From NCBI GenBank assembly GCA_004299145.1, contig SCQD01000073.1, positions 1 through 52,915 of the forward strand: 52,915 nucleotides of DNA, written 5' to 3'. Made by a program: the position numbers and the translations under genes. The DNA comes from Methylococcaceae bacterium. Its GTDB lineage: Bacteria > Pseudomonadota > Gammaproteobacteria > Methylococcales > Methylococcaceae. Below the pieces are notes generated by a model. That model made no database searches. It was not told the origin of the DNA and was given only the letters and a program-made list of their open reading frames with translations. Below, piece by piece: positions 15,406-24,373 of this stretch; position 1 is the first letter of the stretch; each line of letters opens with the position of its first letter.

Positions 15406-16847
15406 TGCGCCACAATAAACCCGAATATGACCTATGCGTCATCGGCGGCGGTGCCGCCGGACTGGTAACGGCAGCGGGCGCCGCCGCGTTGGGCGCCAAG
15501 GTGGCGCTGGTGGAAAAACACCGGCTCGGCGGCGATTGCCTGTGGCACGGCTGCGTGCCCAGCAAGGCGTTGCTGCACTCAGCGGGTGTTGCGCACACCC
15601 TGCGCACGGCGGAACGGGCCGGTCTGGATAACTTTGAACCCATGGTTGATCTGGCCGGGGTGATGGAACGGGTGCGCTCGGTGATCCGTACCATCGAACC
15701 CAACGACAGCCCAGAACGCTTCCGCAGCCTGGGCGTGGAGGTGTTGTTCGGCGCAGGTTGCTTCACTACGCCGGATCGCTTCGCAGTGGAAGGACGCACC
15801 ATTACCGCCAATCGCTACGTTTTGGCCACCGGCAGCCGTGCCGCGCAGCCACTCATACCGGGTTTGGAGCAGGTTTCTTACCTGACCAACGCCACCCTGT
15901 TCGACCTGCGCGAACCGGTGCCGCACCTCATCGTGGTCGGCGGCGGTCCCATCGGCGTGGAAATGGCCCAGGCCTTTCGCCGCTTGGGCAGCGCCGTCGA
16001 CCTGATCGAAACCGGCCCCGGCATCCTGCCGCGCGAGGATCAGGACATGGCGGCCCTGGTACAGCAACGGCTGGCGGCGGAAGGCATGCGCTTTCATTTC
16101 CGGCAACGGATACATTCCATTGAGAACGGTGCCGGCGCGTTGCAATTGCGCTTGAAGTGCTGCGGCGAGGCGGAAACCCTCCTGGAAGGCAGTCATCTCC
16201 TCATCGCCGCCGGGCGTAATCCCAATCTCGACGGATTGGGTCTGGACGCTGCCGGGGTGGTGTTGGAAAACGGGCGGCTCAAGCTGGACGCACGCCTGCG
16301 CACCACCAATAAACGTATTTATGCTTGTGGCGACGTGGCCGGGCCGTATCTTTTCACGCACATGGCCGAATACCAGGCCGGCATCGTGCTCAGAAACGCC
16401 CTGTTCCACTGGCCAGCGCGCTGCAGCCCCACCGCCGTGCCCTGGTGCACGTTCACCGACCCTGAACTGGCCCGCGTCGGCCTGTCGGAAAGTGAGGCGG
16501 TGCGACATGGCATACCCCACCTGGTCTACGGCTTCGATTTTGCCCACATTGACCGGGCGGTGGCCGATGACGCCACCCACGGGCGCGCCAAACTGGTGGT
16601 TTCACCCAGAGGTAAGCTGCTGGGTGCCGCGTTGTGCGGTTCACAGGCAGGCGAATTGATCCACGAATACGTATTGGCTTTAACCAAGGGCATGACGGTG
16701 TCCGACCTGGCCGGCGTCATTCATATTTACCCCACGCTGGCGCAGATCAACCGCCGCGTGGCCGAACTGCACCTGAGAACAAAACTAACGCCGGGCGTGA
16801 AGCGCTGGATTCAGCGACTGTTCGGCCTGCGGGGAGATCAACAATGA
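15402..16847 (+). CDS. Mercuric-reductase-like FAD/NAD(P)-dependent disulfide oxidoreductase
   Basis: The 481-residue class I pyridine-nucleotide disulfide oxidoreductase has FAD motif CVIGGGAAGLVTAAG, redox pair C46/C51 in GGDCLWHGCVPSKAL, NAD motif IVVGGGPIGVEMAQA, second FAD motif RIYACGDVAGPYLF and a dimer-interface His in HIYPTLAQ. It lacks the N-terminal metal-binding domain and the C-terminal Cys pair of true MerA, so the substrate is probably a small disulfide or thiol adduct. It overlaps the CMD gene by 4 bp and the TVP38 gene by 4 bp. Confidence 0.88.
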   Translation: MMRHNKPEYDLCVIGGGAAGLVTAAGAAALGAKVALVEKHRLGGDCLWHGCVPSKALLHSAGVAHTLRTAERAGLDNFEPMVDLAGVMERVRSVIRTIEPNDSPERFRSLGVEVLFGAGCFTTPDRFAVEGRTITANRYVLATGSRAAQPLIPGLEQVSYLTNATLFDLREPVPHLIVVGGGPIGVEMAQAFRRLGSAVDLIETGPGILPREDQDMAALVQQRLAAEGMRFHFRQRIHSIENGAGALQLRLKCCGEAETLLEGSHLLIAAGRNPNLDGLGLDAAGVVLENGRLKLDARLRTTNKRIYACGDVAGPYLFTHMAEYQAGIVLRNALFHWPARCSPTAVPWCTFTDPELARVGLSESEAVRHGIPHLVYGFDFAHIDRAVADDATHGRAKLVVSPRGKLLGAALCGSQAGELIHEYVLALTKGMTVSDLAGVIHIYPTLAQINRRVAELHLRTKLTPGVKRWIQRLFGLRGDQQ

Positions 16848-17557
16848 ATGCTGCACAGTGGTTCAATAAAAAGGGGTTACTGATCACATTATTCGCTGTA
16901 CCGGCAGCATTCTGGCTGCTGGGTGGCGACGAATGGCTGAGCCTTGCAGCGTTTCAGGCCCATCGCGCACAACTCCTGAGCTTTACCCAAAGCCATTTCT
17001 GGCCGTTCTTTATCGGCTGGGGGCTGTTTTATGCTGCCACCGTGGCTTTCAGCCTGCCGGGCGGCGCGTTATTGTCGCTGATGACGGGGTTTTTGTTTGG
17101 CCGTTGGCTGGGCACCGCGCTCATCCTGGCAGCGGCTACCCTGGGTGCCGTGGCGGTGTTCAGCGCGGCTCGCCATCTGTTCGCCGACGCGGCGCGGCAG
17201 CGGTTGGCGCAAAACCCGGCGGCGGCGCGGCTGCTGGCCGGTTTCGGTCGGGATGCCGTCAGCTACCTGCTGTTTCTGCGCCTGGTGCCGGCCTTTCCTT
17301 TCTGGCTGGTGAACCTGGCGCCGGCGTTTACCCCGGTGCGGCTGTCGACCTATTTGTGGACCACCGTGGCCGGCATCCTGCCCGGCGCTTTCGTGTTCGC
17401 CAACCTGGGGCGTTCCCTGGGCGAAATCCACTCGTTGCAAGGACTGGTTTCGGCGGAAGTGCTGGTTTCCCTGGGACTTTTGGGGCTGTTGGCGCTGCTG
17501 CCGGTGGCGCTACGGCGCATCAGTCAAAATCCAAACATGACACAGGATAAAACATGA
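16844..17557 (+). CDS. TVP38/TMEM64-family membrane protein
   Basis: The 237-residue inner-membrane protein has the VTT (DedA-like) core: FSLPGGALLSLMTGFLFG, then FLRLVPAFPFWLVNLAPA and YLWTTVAGILPGAFVFANLG. There are about six hydrophobic segments. It is translationally coupled (ATGA) both to the upstream flavoprotein and to the PiT gene; the longer frame to 16634 merely overlaps the flavoprotein gene. VTT proteins are implicated in lipid scrambling or flux. Pairing with a Mer-like reductase is common, but the role is unknown. Confidence 0.88.
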   Translation: MNAAQWFNKKGLLITLFAVPAAFWLLGGDEWLSLAAFQAHRAQLLSFTQSHFWPFFIGWGLFYAATVAFSLPGGALLSLMTGFLFGRWLGTALILAAATLGAVAVFSAARHLFADAARQRLAQNPAAARLLAGFGRDAVSYLLFLRLVPAFPFWLVNLAPAFTPVRLSTYLWTTVAGILPGAFVFANLGRSLGEIHSLQGLVSAEVLVSLGLLGLLALLPVALRRISQNPNMTQDKT

Positions 17558-18642
17558 ACGCACAACTCTATGCCATCGCCCTGCCCGCACTGCTGCTGGC
17601 CTGGGCCAACGGCGCCAACGACGTATCCAAGGGCATCGCCACGCTGATCGGCAGCGGCTTGAGCAAACCCGCGCCCGCCATTCTCTGGGGCACGTTTTGG
17701 ACGCTGCTTGGGGGTGTGGCGGCGGCTTTTTGGGGCTCGGCGTTGGCGAGCACTTTTGCCCATGGCTATTTGGCCGCCGATTTCCGCCCGGATACCGCCT
17801 TCGTCGCCGGCGCCCTGTGTGGCGCGTTCGGCTGGGTAGGCATCGCCACGCGCCTGGGTTTGCCGGTATCCACCACCCACGGTTTGCTGGGCGGCATCGT
17901 CGGCGCAGTCTGGTCGAAAGCCGGATGGGAAGGATTGAACGGCAGTGCCGTGGCAAGCAAAGCCTTGCTACCGCTGTTGTTCAGCCCGCTACTGGCTATC
18001 GTGCTGTGCGGCGTGCTATTGCTGGCGGTGCGCTGGTTGGCCGAACACATCCCGGCTTGGCGGCCGGGATGCTGTGAGCCGACGGAGTGGCAAGCCGATC
18101 CGTTCCGTTGTGCTACGAAAGGGATGGATTCCGGCAAACCTTTACGGCTGAGCCTGTTGCGTTGGCTGCACTGGTTGAGCAGTGGCGCGGTGAGCTTCGC
18201 CCGTGGCCTGAACGACGTGCCTAAAATCGCTGCTCTCCTCATCCCGGCGCTGCCCGCGCTGGGTCTGTCCGCAGTAGAAACCACTTTTTGGGCGGTGGGG
18301 GCGGTGACGACGAGCATGGTGGCGGGCAGCCTGTGGGGCGGTCTGCGGGTGGCGCGGGTGTTGGCGTTTCGGGTAGCGGAACTGGACGCGGGCAGAGGCT
18401 TGGCGGCCAATGTAGGCACCTCGCTGTTGGTGCTGGCCGCTTCCCCGCTGGGCTTGCCGGTTTCCACCACGCACGTCAGCACCGGCTCGTTAATGGGCGT
18501 GCGCTTCGCGGATGGCTCCGAACCCCGCCAGGCCGACGCTCTGCGCGCCATCCTCATCGCCTGGCTGGTCACTCTGCCGCTGGCGGCTTTGATTGGCGCT
18601 GGCATAAGTTGGGTGCTGGGTGGTTTGTTCCAAGCAATCTAA
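17554..18642 (+). CDS. PiT-family inorganic phosphate (and possibly arsenate) transporter
   Basis: This 362-residue polytopic protein carries both inverted PiT signature repeats: GANDVSKGIATLIGSG near the N-terminus and GLNDVPKIAALLI in the second half, each with an STTH motif (VSTTHGLLGG and VSTTHVSTGS). PiT carriers co-transport phosphate with protons or sodium and also admit arsenate. It is the last gene of an operon whose members are arsenosugar-associated, which makes arsenate handling a reasonable, unproven role. Confidence 0.9.
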   Translation: MNAQLYAIALPALLLAWANGANDVSKGIATLIGSGLSKPAPAILWGTFWTLLGGVAAAFWGSALASTFAHGYLAADFRPDTAFVAGALCGAFGWVGIATRLGLPVSTTHGLLGGIVGAVWSKAGWEGLNGSAVASKALLPLLFSPLLAIVLCGVLLLAVRWLAEHIPAWRPGCCEPTEWQADPFRCATKGMDSGKPLRLSLLRWLHWLSSGAVSFARGLNDVPKIAALLIPALPALGLSAVETTFWAVGAVTTSMVAGSLWGGLRVARVLAFRVAELDAGRGLAANVGTSLLVLAASPLGLPVSTTHVSTGSLMGVRFADGSEPRQADALRAILIAWLVTLPLAALIGAGISWVLGGLFQAI

Positions 18643-18660
18643 CGGATTGAGGTCCGTGCT

Positions 18661-19341
18661 TTATCGGTACTCCTCCGCCAGCCGATCCACCGACACACCG
18701 CGCCAGTACAGCCAGCGCAAGCGCCACATCAGCCAAATGGTGCGCCACACGCCGCGCGTTTCCCAGCGGCGGCCCGAAGTCACCACCCGTGCACGCAGAC
18801 ACAGCGGCGGGCCGAGCCGGCACAGGCGTTGGGATAGTTCAATATCCTCCATCAACGGCTGATCGGGAAAACCGCCCAATGCCTGGAACGTCTCGCGCCG
18901 CACGAACAGCGCCTGGTCACCGGTGGCGATGCCGGTCCAGCGGGAACGGCGGTTCATGCAAAAAGCCACCACCCGCAGCAGCCACGACCGACCGGCGATG
19001 CGCACGTCGAAACGGCCCCACAACCTGTCGCCGGCCCCCAACCCGTCCAGCACCAAACCGTCGGCCTGTTCCGGCAGCCGCGTATCGGCGTGCAGAAACA
19101 GCAATACCTCGCCCAGTGCCATCGCCGCGGCTGCGTTCATCTGCCGGGCTCGCCCGCTGGAAACGCTCAATACCCGATCAGCCCAGGGAATCGCCAGCAA
19201 GAGGGTTCCGTCCGAGCTGCCGCCGTCGGCGACGATCACTTGCACGCCCCGGCCGCGCATGGCTTGCAGGCTTTGCAGCGTATCGCCGATGGCGGCGGCT
19301 TCGTTCAGCGTGGGGAGGATGATGGACAGACGGGGTGGCAT
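18661..19341 (-). CDS. TIGR04283-type arsenosugar-associated glycosyltransferase
   Basis: The 226-residue GT2-fold enzyme has SIILPTLNEAAAIGDTLQSL, VIVADGGSSDGT, a DxD-like LHADTRLP and the acceptor motif PLMEDIELSQRL. Together with its partner type TIGR04282 it marks arsenosugar loci. It is convergent with the PiT gene, whose stop is 18 bp away. The C-terminus has a short hydrophobic tail (TIWLMWRLRWLYWRGV) that may anchor it to the membrane. The sugar donor is not known. Confidence 0.88.
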   Translation of the reverse strand: MPPRLSIILPTLNEAAAIGDTLQSLQAMRGRGVQVIVADGGSSDGTLLLAIPWADRVLSVSSGRARQMNAAAAMALGEVLLFLHADTRLPEQADGLVLDGLGAGDRLWGRFDVRIAGRSWLLRVVAFCMNRRSRWTGIATGDQALFVRRETFQALGGFPDQPLMEDIELSQRLCRLGPPLCLRARVVTSGRRWETRGVWRTIWLMWRLRWLYWRGVSVDRLAEEYR

Positions 19342-19696
19342 GGAATCGGAATGAAGTTTGGGAACGACAAAGCCAGCTAGCTGAACATGGAACTATCCCA
19401 ACACAACCAGGTGATCGGCGGTGGCACCCGTTATAGCGCAGGGAGCAATGCGCCGGTCGAAGGTTACCAGCCTCCCACCGGTTTTATTGCTCTGTGAGCG
19501 GAAACATCCTGCCGCCGACGGTCAGCCAAGGCCTCTTTTACCAATTTGGAAATCATCGCAAATCGCCTGATGCATCAAGGCGATCAAGGGAAAGGCTGGA
19601 GCGGGGCGGGGTTTAACCTCCGCTCCAAACGTTTGGATGTCTTGCAAGATGCGCCATGACCGGTTTCCCTTTCTCAAACGCCCGCCAAGCTGCCGC
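19342..19696. other. Intergenic stretch with one doubtful short frame
   Basis: No convincing gene. A 36-residue frame, MELSQHNQVIGGGTRYSAGS onward (19387-19497), is open and preceded by no clear ribosome site. I do not recognise it. The rest shows no repeat of the families seen elsewhere. Confidence 0.3.
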
Positions 19697-20170
19697 TCAT
19701 AACCCCAAATCGCTCAAACCGGCGTGATCGTCGGGGCGGCGGCCCAGTGGCCAGTGGAACAGCCGTTGTTCTTGCTTGATCGGCAGATCGTTGATGCTGG
19801 CAAAGCGCCGTTGCATGAAGCCTTGCCGGTTAAATTCCCAATTTTCGTTGCCGTAGCTGCGGAACCATAGCCCGGAATCGTCATGCCATTCATAAGCAAA
19901 GCGCACGGCGATGCGGTTGTCGGTAAACGCCCATAATTCCTTGATTAAGCGGTAATCCAGTTCCTTGGCCCATTTGCGCTGCAAAAACTGCCGCACTTGT
20001 TCGCGGCCTTGCGGGAATTCGGCGCGGTTGCGCCAGAGTGTGTCTTCGGTATAGACCAGCGCGACGCGGTCCGGGTCGCGGGAATTCCAGGCATCTTCGG
20101 CCATGCGCACTTTTTGCGCCGCAGTTTCGGCGGTAAAGGGCGGGACGGGTGATTTGATGGCTTCGTTCAT
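19697..20170 (-). CDS. NTF2-like (SnoaL/DUF1348) protein
   Basis: This 157-residue cone-fold protein contains [40 protein letters not shown] and [20 protein letters not shown], the DUF1348 pattern. The start at 20170 has a GGAG site 9 bp upstream. The biochemical role of DUF1348 is not established. It sits in a group of small stand-alone minus-strand genes (this one, a flavoprotein and a CMD protein) that look like a stress-response island. Confidence 0.85.
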   Translation of the reverse strand: MNEAIKSPVPPFTAETAAQKVRMAEDAWNSRDPDRVALVYTEDTLWRNRAEFPQGREQVRQFLQRKWAKELDYRLIKELWAFTDNRIAVRFAYEWHDDSGLWFRSYGNENWEFNRQGFMQRRFASINDLPIKQEQRLFHWPLGRRPDDHAGLSDLGL

Positions 20171-20334
20171 GGTTTTTCTCCGTTATTGATTGGTGGGTAA
20201 GTTAAGGCTGCCACATGGTAAATAGTCCGGGCTGCGCTGTTCGCCGCTGAGCAAATCCACCGAGCGAGTTTGGTAGGGCAACGCCAGCAAGTTTAATTTT
20301 ACTTTGTCAGATTTCACCAACAACGTCGTTCCGC

Positions 20335-20391
20335 GTAGATACGCTGTGCGTACCGTTCGATGCCCTCGAAGGTACGCACAGCGTACCCTAC
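20335..20391. repeat. Dispersed 57-bp palindrome, copy A
   Basis: GTAGATACGCTGTGCGTACC ... GGTACGCACAGCGTACCCTAC form long arms around a short centre (GTTCGATGCCCTCGAA). It is the first of five related copies. Its right end (CTA, 20388-20390) supplies the TAG stop of the flavoprotein gene. Confidence 0.85.
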
Positions 20392-20993
20392 ATCGATAGG
20401 CGGCTTTCCGCCTGCCGGGCGACCGTTTGTTGGCGGGCTTGAACCAGCAGCGCTTCGACTTCGTCCCGGCTGTAGCGTGGCGTGATGTACTTGGGGCAAT
20501 TCCAGTCGAAGGCTTCGACGCGGATGACGATGCCGCGTTCGACCGGGGCCCGAGAATCGGACGATTCCAGTTGCGCCAGCAATGCCGGCTCGGTGCGTTC
20601 GTCCACTGCTCGCGCCCGGCCCCAGATTTTCAAGCGCCGCCGCCGAGGATAGTCCATCAGCAGCAGACTCACCCGGTCGTCGCCGCGTAAATTGCCGACC
20701 GAAATGTATTGGCGGTTGCCGCTGAAATCGGCGTAACCGATGCTGCGTTCATCCAACACTTTCAAAAAACCCACCGGCCCGCCGCGATGCTGCACGTAGG
20801 GCCAGCCGGTTTGGCTCACCGTGGCTTGATAAAAGCTGTCGCGCTCGGCAATAAAAGCTTGCTCGGCGTCGCCCAGCGCCACCTCCTCGGCCACGCCGAG
20901 TTCCGCTGACCGATACGCGGCGCGACTGCCCATTTCGGTTTGTACGGCCTGCACGTCGGGGGTGAAACTGATTTTGGCAAAAGCGCGGATCAT
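20388..20993 (-). CDS. Pyridoxamine-5'-phosphate-oxidase-family flavoprotein
   Basis: The 201-residue split-barrel protein has QTGWPYVQHRGGPVGFLKVL, YADFSGNRQYISVGNLRGDD, RVSLLLMDYPRRRRLKIWGR and a C-terminal NCPKYITPRYSRDEV, typical of PNPOx-like FMN proteins annotated near stress genes. ATG 20993 has an AGGAGC site 8 bp upstream. The stop codon lies inside palindromic repeat copy A, so the last residues may have been altered by insertion. Substrate unknown. Confidence 0.85.
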   Translation of the reverse strand: MIRAFAKISFTPDVQAVQTEMGSRAAYRSAELGVAEEVALGDAEQAFIAERDSFYQATVSQTGWPYVQHRGGPVGFLKVLDERSIGYADFSGNRQYISVGNLRGDDRVSLLLMDYPRRRRLKIWGRARAVDERTEPALLAQLESSDSRAPVERGIVIRVEAFDWNCPKYITPRYSRDEVEALLVQARQQTVARQAESRLSM

Positions 20994-21085
20994 GGCCTTG
21001 CTCCTGATTGGGATTGAAACATTGGCATTAACTATCAGCGCAAGCATCCGGGCGCAAGTCCATCCTGGTACTTGGCCCGGTTCAC

Positions 21086-21631
21086 TCAGGCCGCCTGGCT
21101 TAGCGCCACTTTCGGGAAGTCGATGCTGACCCGGCTGGCTTTACCCAGGATATTGGTCAGCATGTTCATGCCGGCGTGGGTAATCACCTCGACGATGTCC
21201 GCCTCGCTGAAACCGGCGTCACTCATGGCCTGCAACTCGGCGTTGCTCACCGCGCCCTTGTGCTCGACCAGGGCGCGGGCGAATTTAACCGCCACCGCCG
21301 CCTTGGCGTCCTGACTGGAGCCGGCCCGGTTGGCTTCGATTTCCGCCCCGTTCAAACCGGCTTGGCGGCCGATGGCGGTATGCGCGGACAGGCAGTATTC
21401 GCATTCGTTCTGCTGGGCCAGCGCCAGCGCGATGCGTTCGCGGGTAGCGGCGTCCAGCGAACCGTGGTTGGCGATGTGATGCAAGCCGAGGAAGGCTTTC
21501 AAAGCATCCGGCGAGTGGGCGAACACCCGCAAGAAATTAGGCACCATGCCCAACTGGCTTTGGATCGCATCCAACAGGCTGCGTTGTTCGGTGTCGGCGC
21601 TTTCGTCGCTAACAGTGCTAATACGGCTCAT
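21086..21631 (-). CDS. AhpD-like CMD-family peroxidase-related protein
   Basis: The 181-residue all-helical protein has CxxCxxxH intact (CEYCLSAHT) and the usual NFLRVFAHSPDALKAFLGLH. A GGAG site lies 9 bp before ATG 21631. It is divergent from a LysR regulator across 133 bp that carries a symmetric operator-like site. That arrangement predicts control of this gene by that regulator, probably as an oxidative or electrophile-stress response. Confidence 0.88.
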   Translation of the reverse strand: MSRISTVSDESADTEQRSLLDAIQSQLGMVPNFLRVFAHSPDALKAFLGLHHIANHGSLDAATRERIALALAQQNECEYCLSAHTAIGRQAGLNGAEIEANRAGSSQDAKAAVAVKFARALVEHKGAVSNAELQAMSDAGFSEADIVEVITHAGMNMLTNILGKASRVSIDFPKVALSQAA

Positions 21632-21747
21632 GAGGGTTCTCCAAAAAATGAAAGGGGTATGCGCCTGGGTTGAAATTCAGCAGGCGGGTACAGTGTGTCT
21701 TATTGCATAAAAATAAAGAATAACTAGAATTATCAATTCACTATTCC

Positions 21748-21763
21748 GATAATTGGAATTATC
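21748..21763. promoter_or_regulatory. Palindromic LysR-type operator next to the lysR start
   Basis: GATAATT-GG-AATTATC is a perfect 7-bp-arm palindrome ending one base before the lysR ATG (21765). A related half (AGAATTATCAATT) lies 12 bp upstream. The AT-rich gap contrasts with the GC-rich genes. It likely serves autoregulation of lysR and control of the divergent AhpD-like gene. Confidence 0.5.
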
Positions 21764-21764
21764 C

Positions 21765-22667
21765 ATGGCTCGTTTGCATTTAATGAGCGTGTATGTCGCG
21801 GTGGTCGAAGCCGAAGGCTTTGCCGGCGGTGCCCGCAAGCTGCGCATGTCGCCACCGGCCGTGACGCGCGCGGTGGCGGCGCTGGAACAGCGCCTGGGCG
21901 TTAAATTGCTGAACCGCACCACCCGCTACGTGCGGATGACCGAGGCAGGCCAGAAATACTACGAGGACGCCAAACGCATCATCGCCTTGGCCGATGAAGC
22001 CGACGACGCGGCGCTGGGCCTCAACGCCGAACCGCGCGGCCTATTAACCGTCACCGCCCCGGTTTTGTTCGGACGCATCTACGTGATGCCCGGCATCGTC
22101 GAGTATTTGCGCCGTTACCCGGTGGTGGAAGTCAACGCCCTGTTCGTCGACCGGGTGGTCAACCTGCTGGAGGAAGGCGTGGACGTGGCGATCCGCATCG
22201 GCGAATTGCCCGATTCGTCGTACCGGGCGCTGCGGGTCGGCTCGGCAAGGCGGGTGCTGTGTGCAGCGCCGGATTATTTGACAACGCACGGCATGCCGCA
22301 AACGCCGGACGATTTGCTCCAGCATCGAATCATCCTGGCGCGCGGCTTGAATCCGCATAATGAAATGCGCTTTCTGCAGGGTGGCCTGCCGCGGACGGTC
22401 AAGTTACAACCGATATTGAGCGTCAGCGACAACGACTCGGCGGCTGGCGCAGCCATGGCCGGCTTAGGGCTTACCCGCCTGCTGTCCTATCAAATTGCCG
22501 AGCCGCTACAGACCGGCAAACTGAAAATCGTGCTCGGCGAGTTCGAGAGTCCGCCGGTTCCAATCCATATCATGCACCGCGCAGGCCGCCATTCGTCGGC
22601 GAAAGTCCGTTCGTTCGTCGATTTGATGGCGGAGCGTTTACGGACGGAGTTATCACCTATGCCTTGA
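21765..22667 (+). CDS. LysR-family transcriptional regulator
   Basis: This 300-residue regulator has an N-terminal winged HTH (MSVYVAVVEAEGFAGGARKL, AVTRAVAALEQRLGVKLLNR) and a periplasmic-binding-like effector domain (GLLTVTAPVLFGRIYVMPGI). It closely fits the AaeR/LeuO-type group that regulates divergent genes. ATG 21765 starts the conserved MARLHLM. The effector is unknown; the divergent AhpD-like gene is the obvious target. Confidence 0.9.
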   Translation: MARLHLMSVYVAVVEAEGFAGGARKLRMSPPAVTRAVAALEQRLGVKLLNRTTRYVRMTEAGQKYYEDAKRIIALADEADDAALGLNAEPRGLLTVTAPVLFGRIYVMPGIVEYLRRYPVVEVNALFVDRVVNLLEEGVDVAIRIGELPDSSYRALRVGSARRVLCAAPDYLTTHGMPQTPDDLLQHRIILARGLNPHNEMRFLQGGLPRTVKLQPILSVSDNDSAAGAAMAGLGLTRLLSYQIAEPLQTGKLKIVLGEFESPPVPIHIMHRAGRHSSAKVRSFVDLMAERLRTELSPMP

Positions 22668-22686
22668 GCCGCTCCGGCCAAGCGGG

Positions 22687-23751
22687 TTAGCAATTTAGCA
22701 CCCTGGCGGCCAGTTCGGTGCCGACGACCCTGGCCCTGATTTTGGCGAAAGCTGTATCCCGTCCGGTCGAGGCGTCGTCCTCGAACGGCGAAAAGCCGCA
22801 ATCGTCGGTGCTGCCAAGCTGGTCCCAAGGAATGTATTGCGCCGCGCGCAAGACGCGATCCCGCACCATTTCCGGCGTTTCCACCGCCGGATTCAACACG
22901 TCGATGACGCCGACATAGATGCGCTGGCCGGGCTGCAAATGGGCCTTGACGATGCTCAAAACGCGGTCCGGGTCCTTTTCACTCGCCAATTGCATGTAGA
23001 AATTGCCGGCCTTGAGCTGGAACAGACTGGGCAGAAGCTCGGCATAATCCACCTCGGCGCTGTGGGTGGAATCGTGGTCGCCGCCGGGGCAGGTGTGTAC
23101 GCCGAGGTGCAACCTTTCTTGCGGGCTGAAGTGCTCCAGCACCCGGTTGTTCAGGTCAATAAAATGTTGCAGCAATTGCTTGGAAGGGTCGAGCTTGACC
23201 GACAAGCGTCCTTCGGTGAAATCGATTTGCACGTGGTGGGCGCCCTGGTCCAGGCAACTGCGAATGTCCGCCACGGCCTCCGCCACCAGGTCGTCCAAAA
23301 ATGTCTCCCGCGCATAGCCGGCAATGCCCTGCGCAGGATAGACGAGGCTCAGCGCCGAGGCCGATATGACCGCTTGCTTCACGGGCCGCTTGGCATAACG
23401 CCTGGCGGCCTGGACATAGCTGCCGGCCCGCACGCCGTAGCGAAACGGCCCTGCGGTCAGCCGGGGCAATTGGCGCGTATGCCCATCCGCAAAATTGATG
23501 ACGATGCCGTCCTGAGCGATGTTGCCCAGGCCGTGCAGCGGGTAGGTGGCAAAACTCGGCTTGGCCTGTTCGCCGTCGGAAATCACCGGCGAGCCCGTCG
23601 CCTCGAAGCGCTGGATGGTATCGCGCAAGGCTGCGTCGCAACATTCATCAAGGCGATTTTGGGAAAGGCGTCCGGCACGGAACTCCCTGAGCGCATCCAG
23701 CAGTTGCGGAGGGCGTGGAATGCTGCCGATGGATTCGGTGGGTATGGACAT
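22687..23751 (-). CDS. Cobalamin-independent methionine synthase (MetE C-domain)-like protein
   Basis: This 354-residue TIM-barrel protein matches the MetE C-terminal/UROD-like fold: MSIPTESIGSIPRPPQLLDA, SDGEQAKPSFATYP, HTCPGGDHDSTH with putative zinc ligands H219 and C221, and STDDCGFSPFED with C318. Full MetE is about 750 residues with two barrels, so this is the single-barrel class whose methyl donor is not established. ATG 23751 has GGAGG 9 bp upstream. It is divergent from a MerR regulator. Confidence 0.85.
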   Translation of the reverse strand: MSIPTESIGSIPRPPQLLDALREFRAGRLSQNRLDECCDAALRDTIQRFEATGSPVISDGEQAKPSFATYPLHGLGNIAQDGIVINFADGHTRQLPRLTAGPFRYGVRAGSYVQAARRYAKRPVKQAVISASALSLVYPAQGIAGYARETFLDDLVAEAVADIRSCLDQGAHHVQIDFTEGRLSVKLDPSKQLLQHFIDLNNRVLEHFSPQERLHLGVHTCPGGDHDSTHSAEVDYAELLPSLFQLKAGNFYMQLASEKDPDRVLSIVKAHLQPGQRIYVGVIDVLNPAVETPEMVRDRVLRAAQYIPWDQLGSTDDCGFSPFEDDASTGRDTAFAKIRARVVGTELAARVLNC

Positions 23752-23878
23752 GTTGTTTTCCTCCGTTAAAGATATATTCTGCAATGCACGGACAGCGATA
23801 CACTCTGTGTTTTCACGAAACACCAGCGGCTGCCGGAAAACATTATATTACCTTGACGTAAGATTATGCCAAGCATTT

Positions 23879-24373
23879 ATGCGCCTACCTCCCAAGCACC
23901 AGCGTGACGTTCTGAAGATCGGCGAACTGGCCGAAGCGCTGGAAACCACGCCGAGAACCATCCGCCTGTATGAAGAACTTGGCCTGATTGTGCCCGAACG
24001 CACCGAAGGCGGCACCCGGCTCTATGCGCAGAAAGACGTGAAACGCATGGCGGTCGCATTGCGCCTGGGGCGCGTGGGCATTGAGCTGGAATCGGTACAA
24101 CGGCTGGCGGGTACGCGGGAAAACTGCCAAACCGGCAAAGAAGCTTCGGCGGCCATGCAGCCGCTGCTGGAAGACTTGCGCAAGCGGGTTCGCAGCTTGC
24201 TGGACGACCTGGAAGCCTTGGAACGCGACCTGGAACGGGCCGACGTGCTGATCCGCCAGTGCGGAGATTGCCCGAATCGCCCCAATCGCAAGGATTGCCC
24301 GCATTGCCCGGTCGACAAGAATGCCGACTTGACGGACATCGCCCGCCTGGTTTGGGACCCAAGCTGTCCCTGA
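23879..24373 (+). CDS. MerR-family regulator with a C-terminal cysteine cluster
   Basis: The 164-residue protein has the MerR winged-helix (LKIGELAEALETTPRTIRLY, EELGLIVPERTEGGTRLYAQ), a dimerisation helix, and a Cys-rich tail CGDCPNRPNRKDCPHCPV. The tail suggests metal or thiol sensing. ATG 23879 is used although the frame runs back to 23546, because the upstream part lies inside the divergent gene and its promoter. The intergenic sequence has TTACCTTGACGTAAG, a possible MerR-type element. The likely target is the divergent MetE-like gene. Confidence 0.85.
   Translation: MRLPPKHQRDVLKIGELAEALETTPRTIRLYEELGLIVPERTEGGTRLYAQKDVKRMAVALRLGRVGIELESVQRLAGTRENCQTGKEASAAMQPLLEDLRKRVRSLLDDLEALERDLERADVLIRQCGDCPNRPNRKDCPHCPVDKNADLTDIARLVWDPSCP

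Noticed and set aside
15579-16580. A 333-codon minus-strand frame
   Set aside because: Antisense to the Mer-like flavoprotein gene, with no motif of its own.
22837-23769. A 310-codon plus-strand frame
   Set aside because: Antisense to the MetE-like gene and without a ribosome site or motif.
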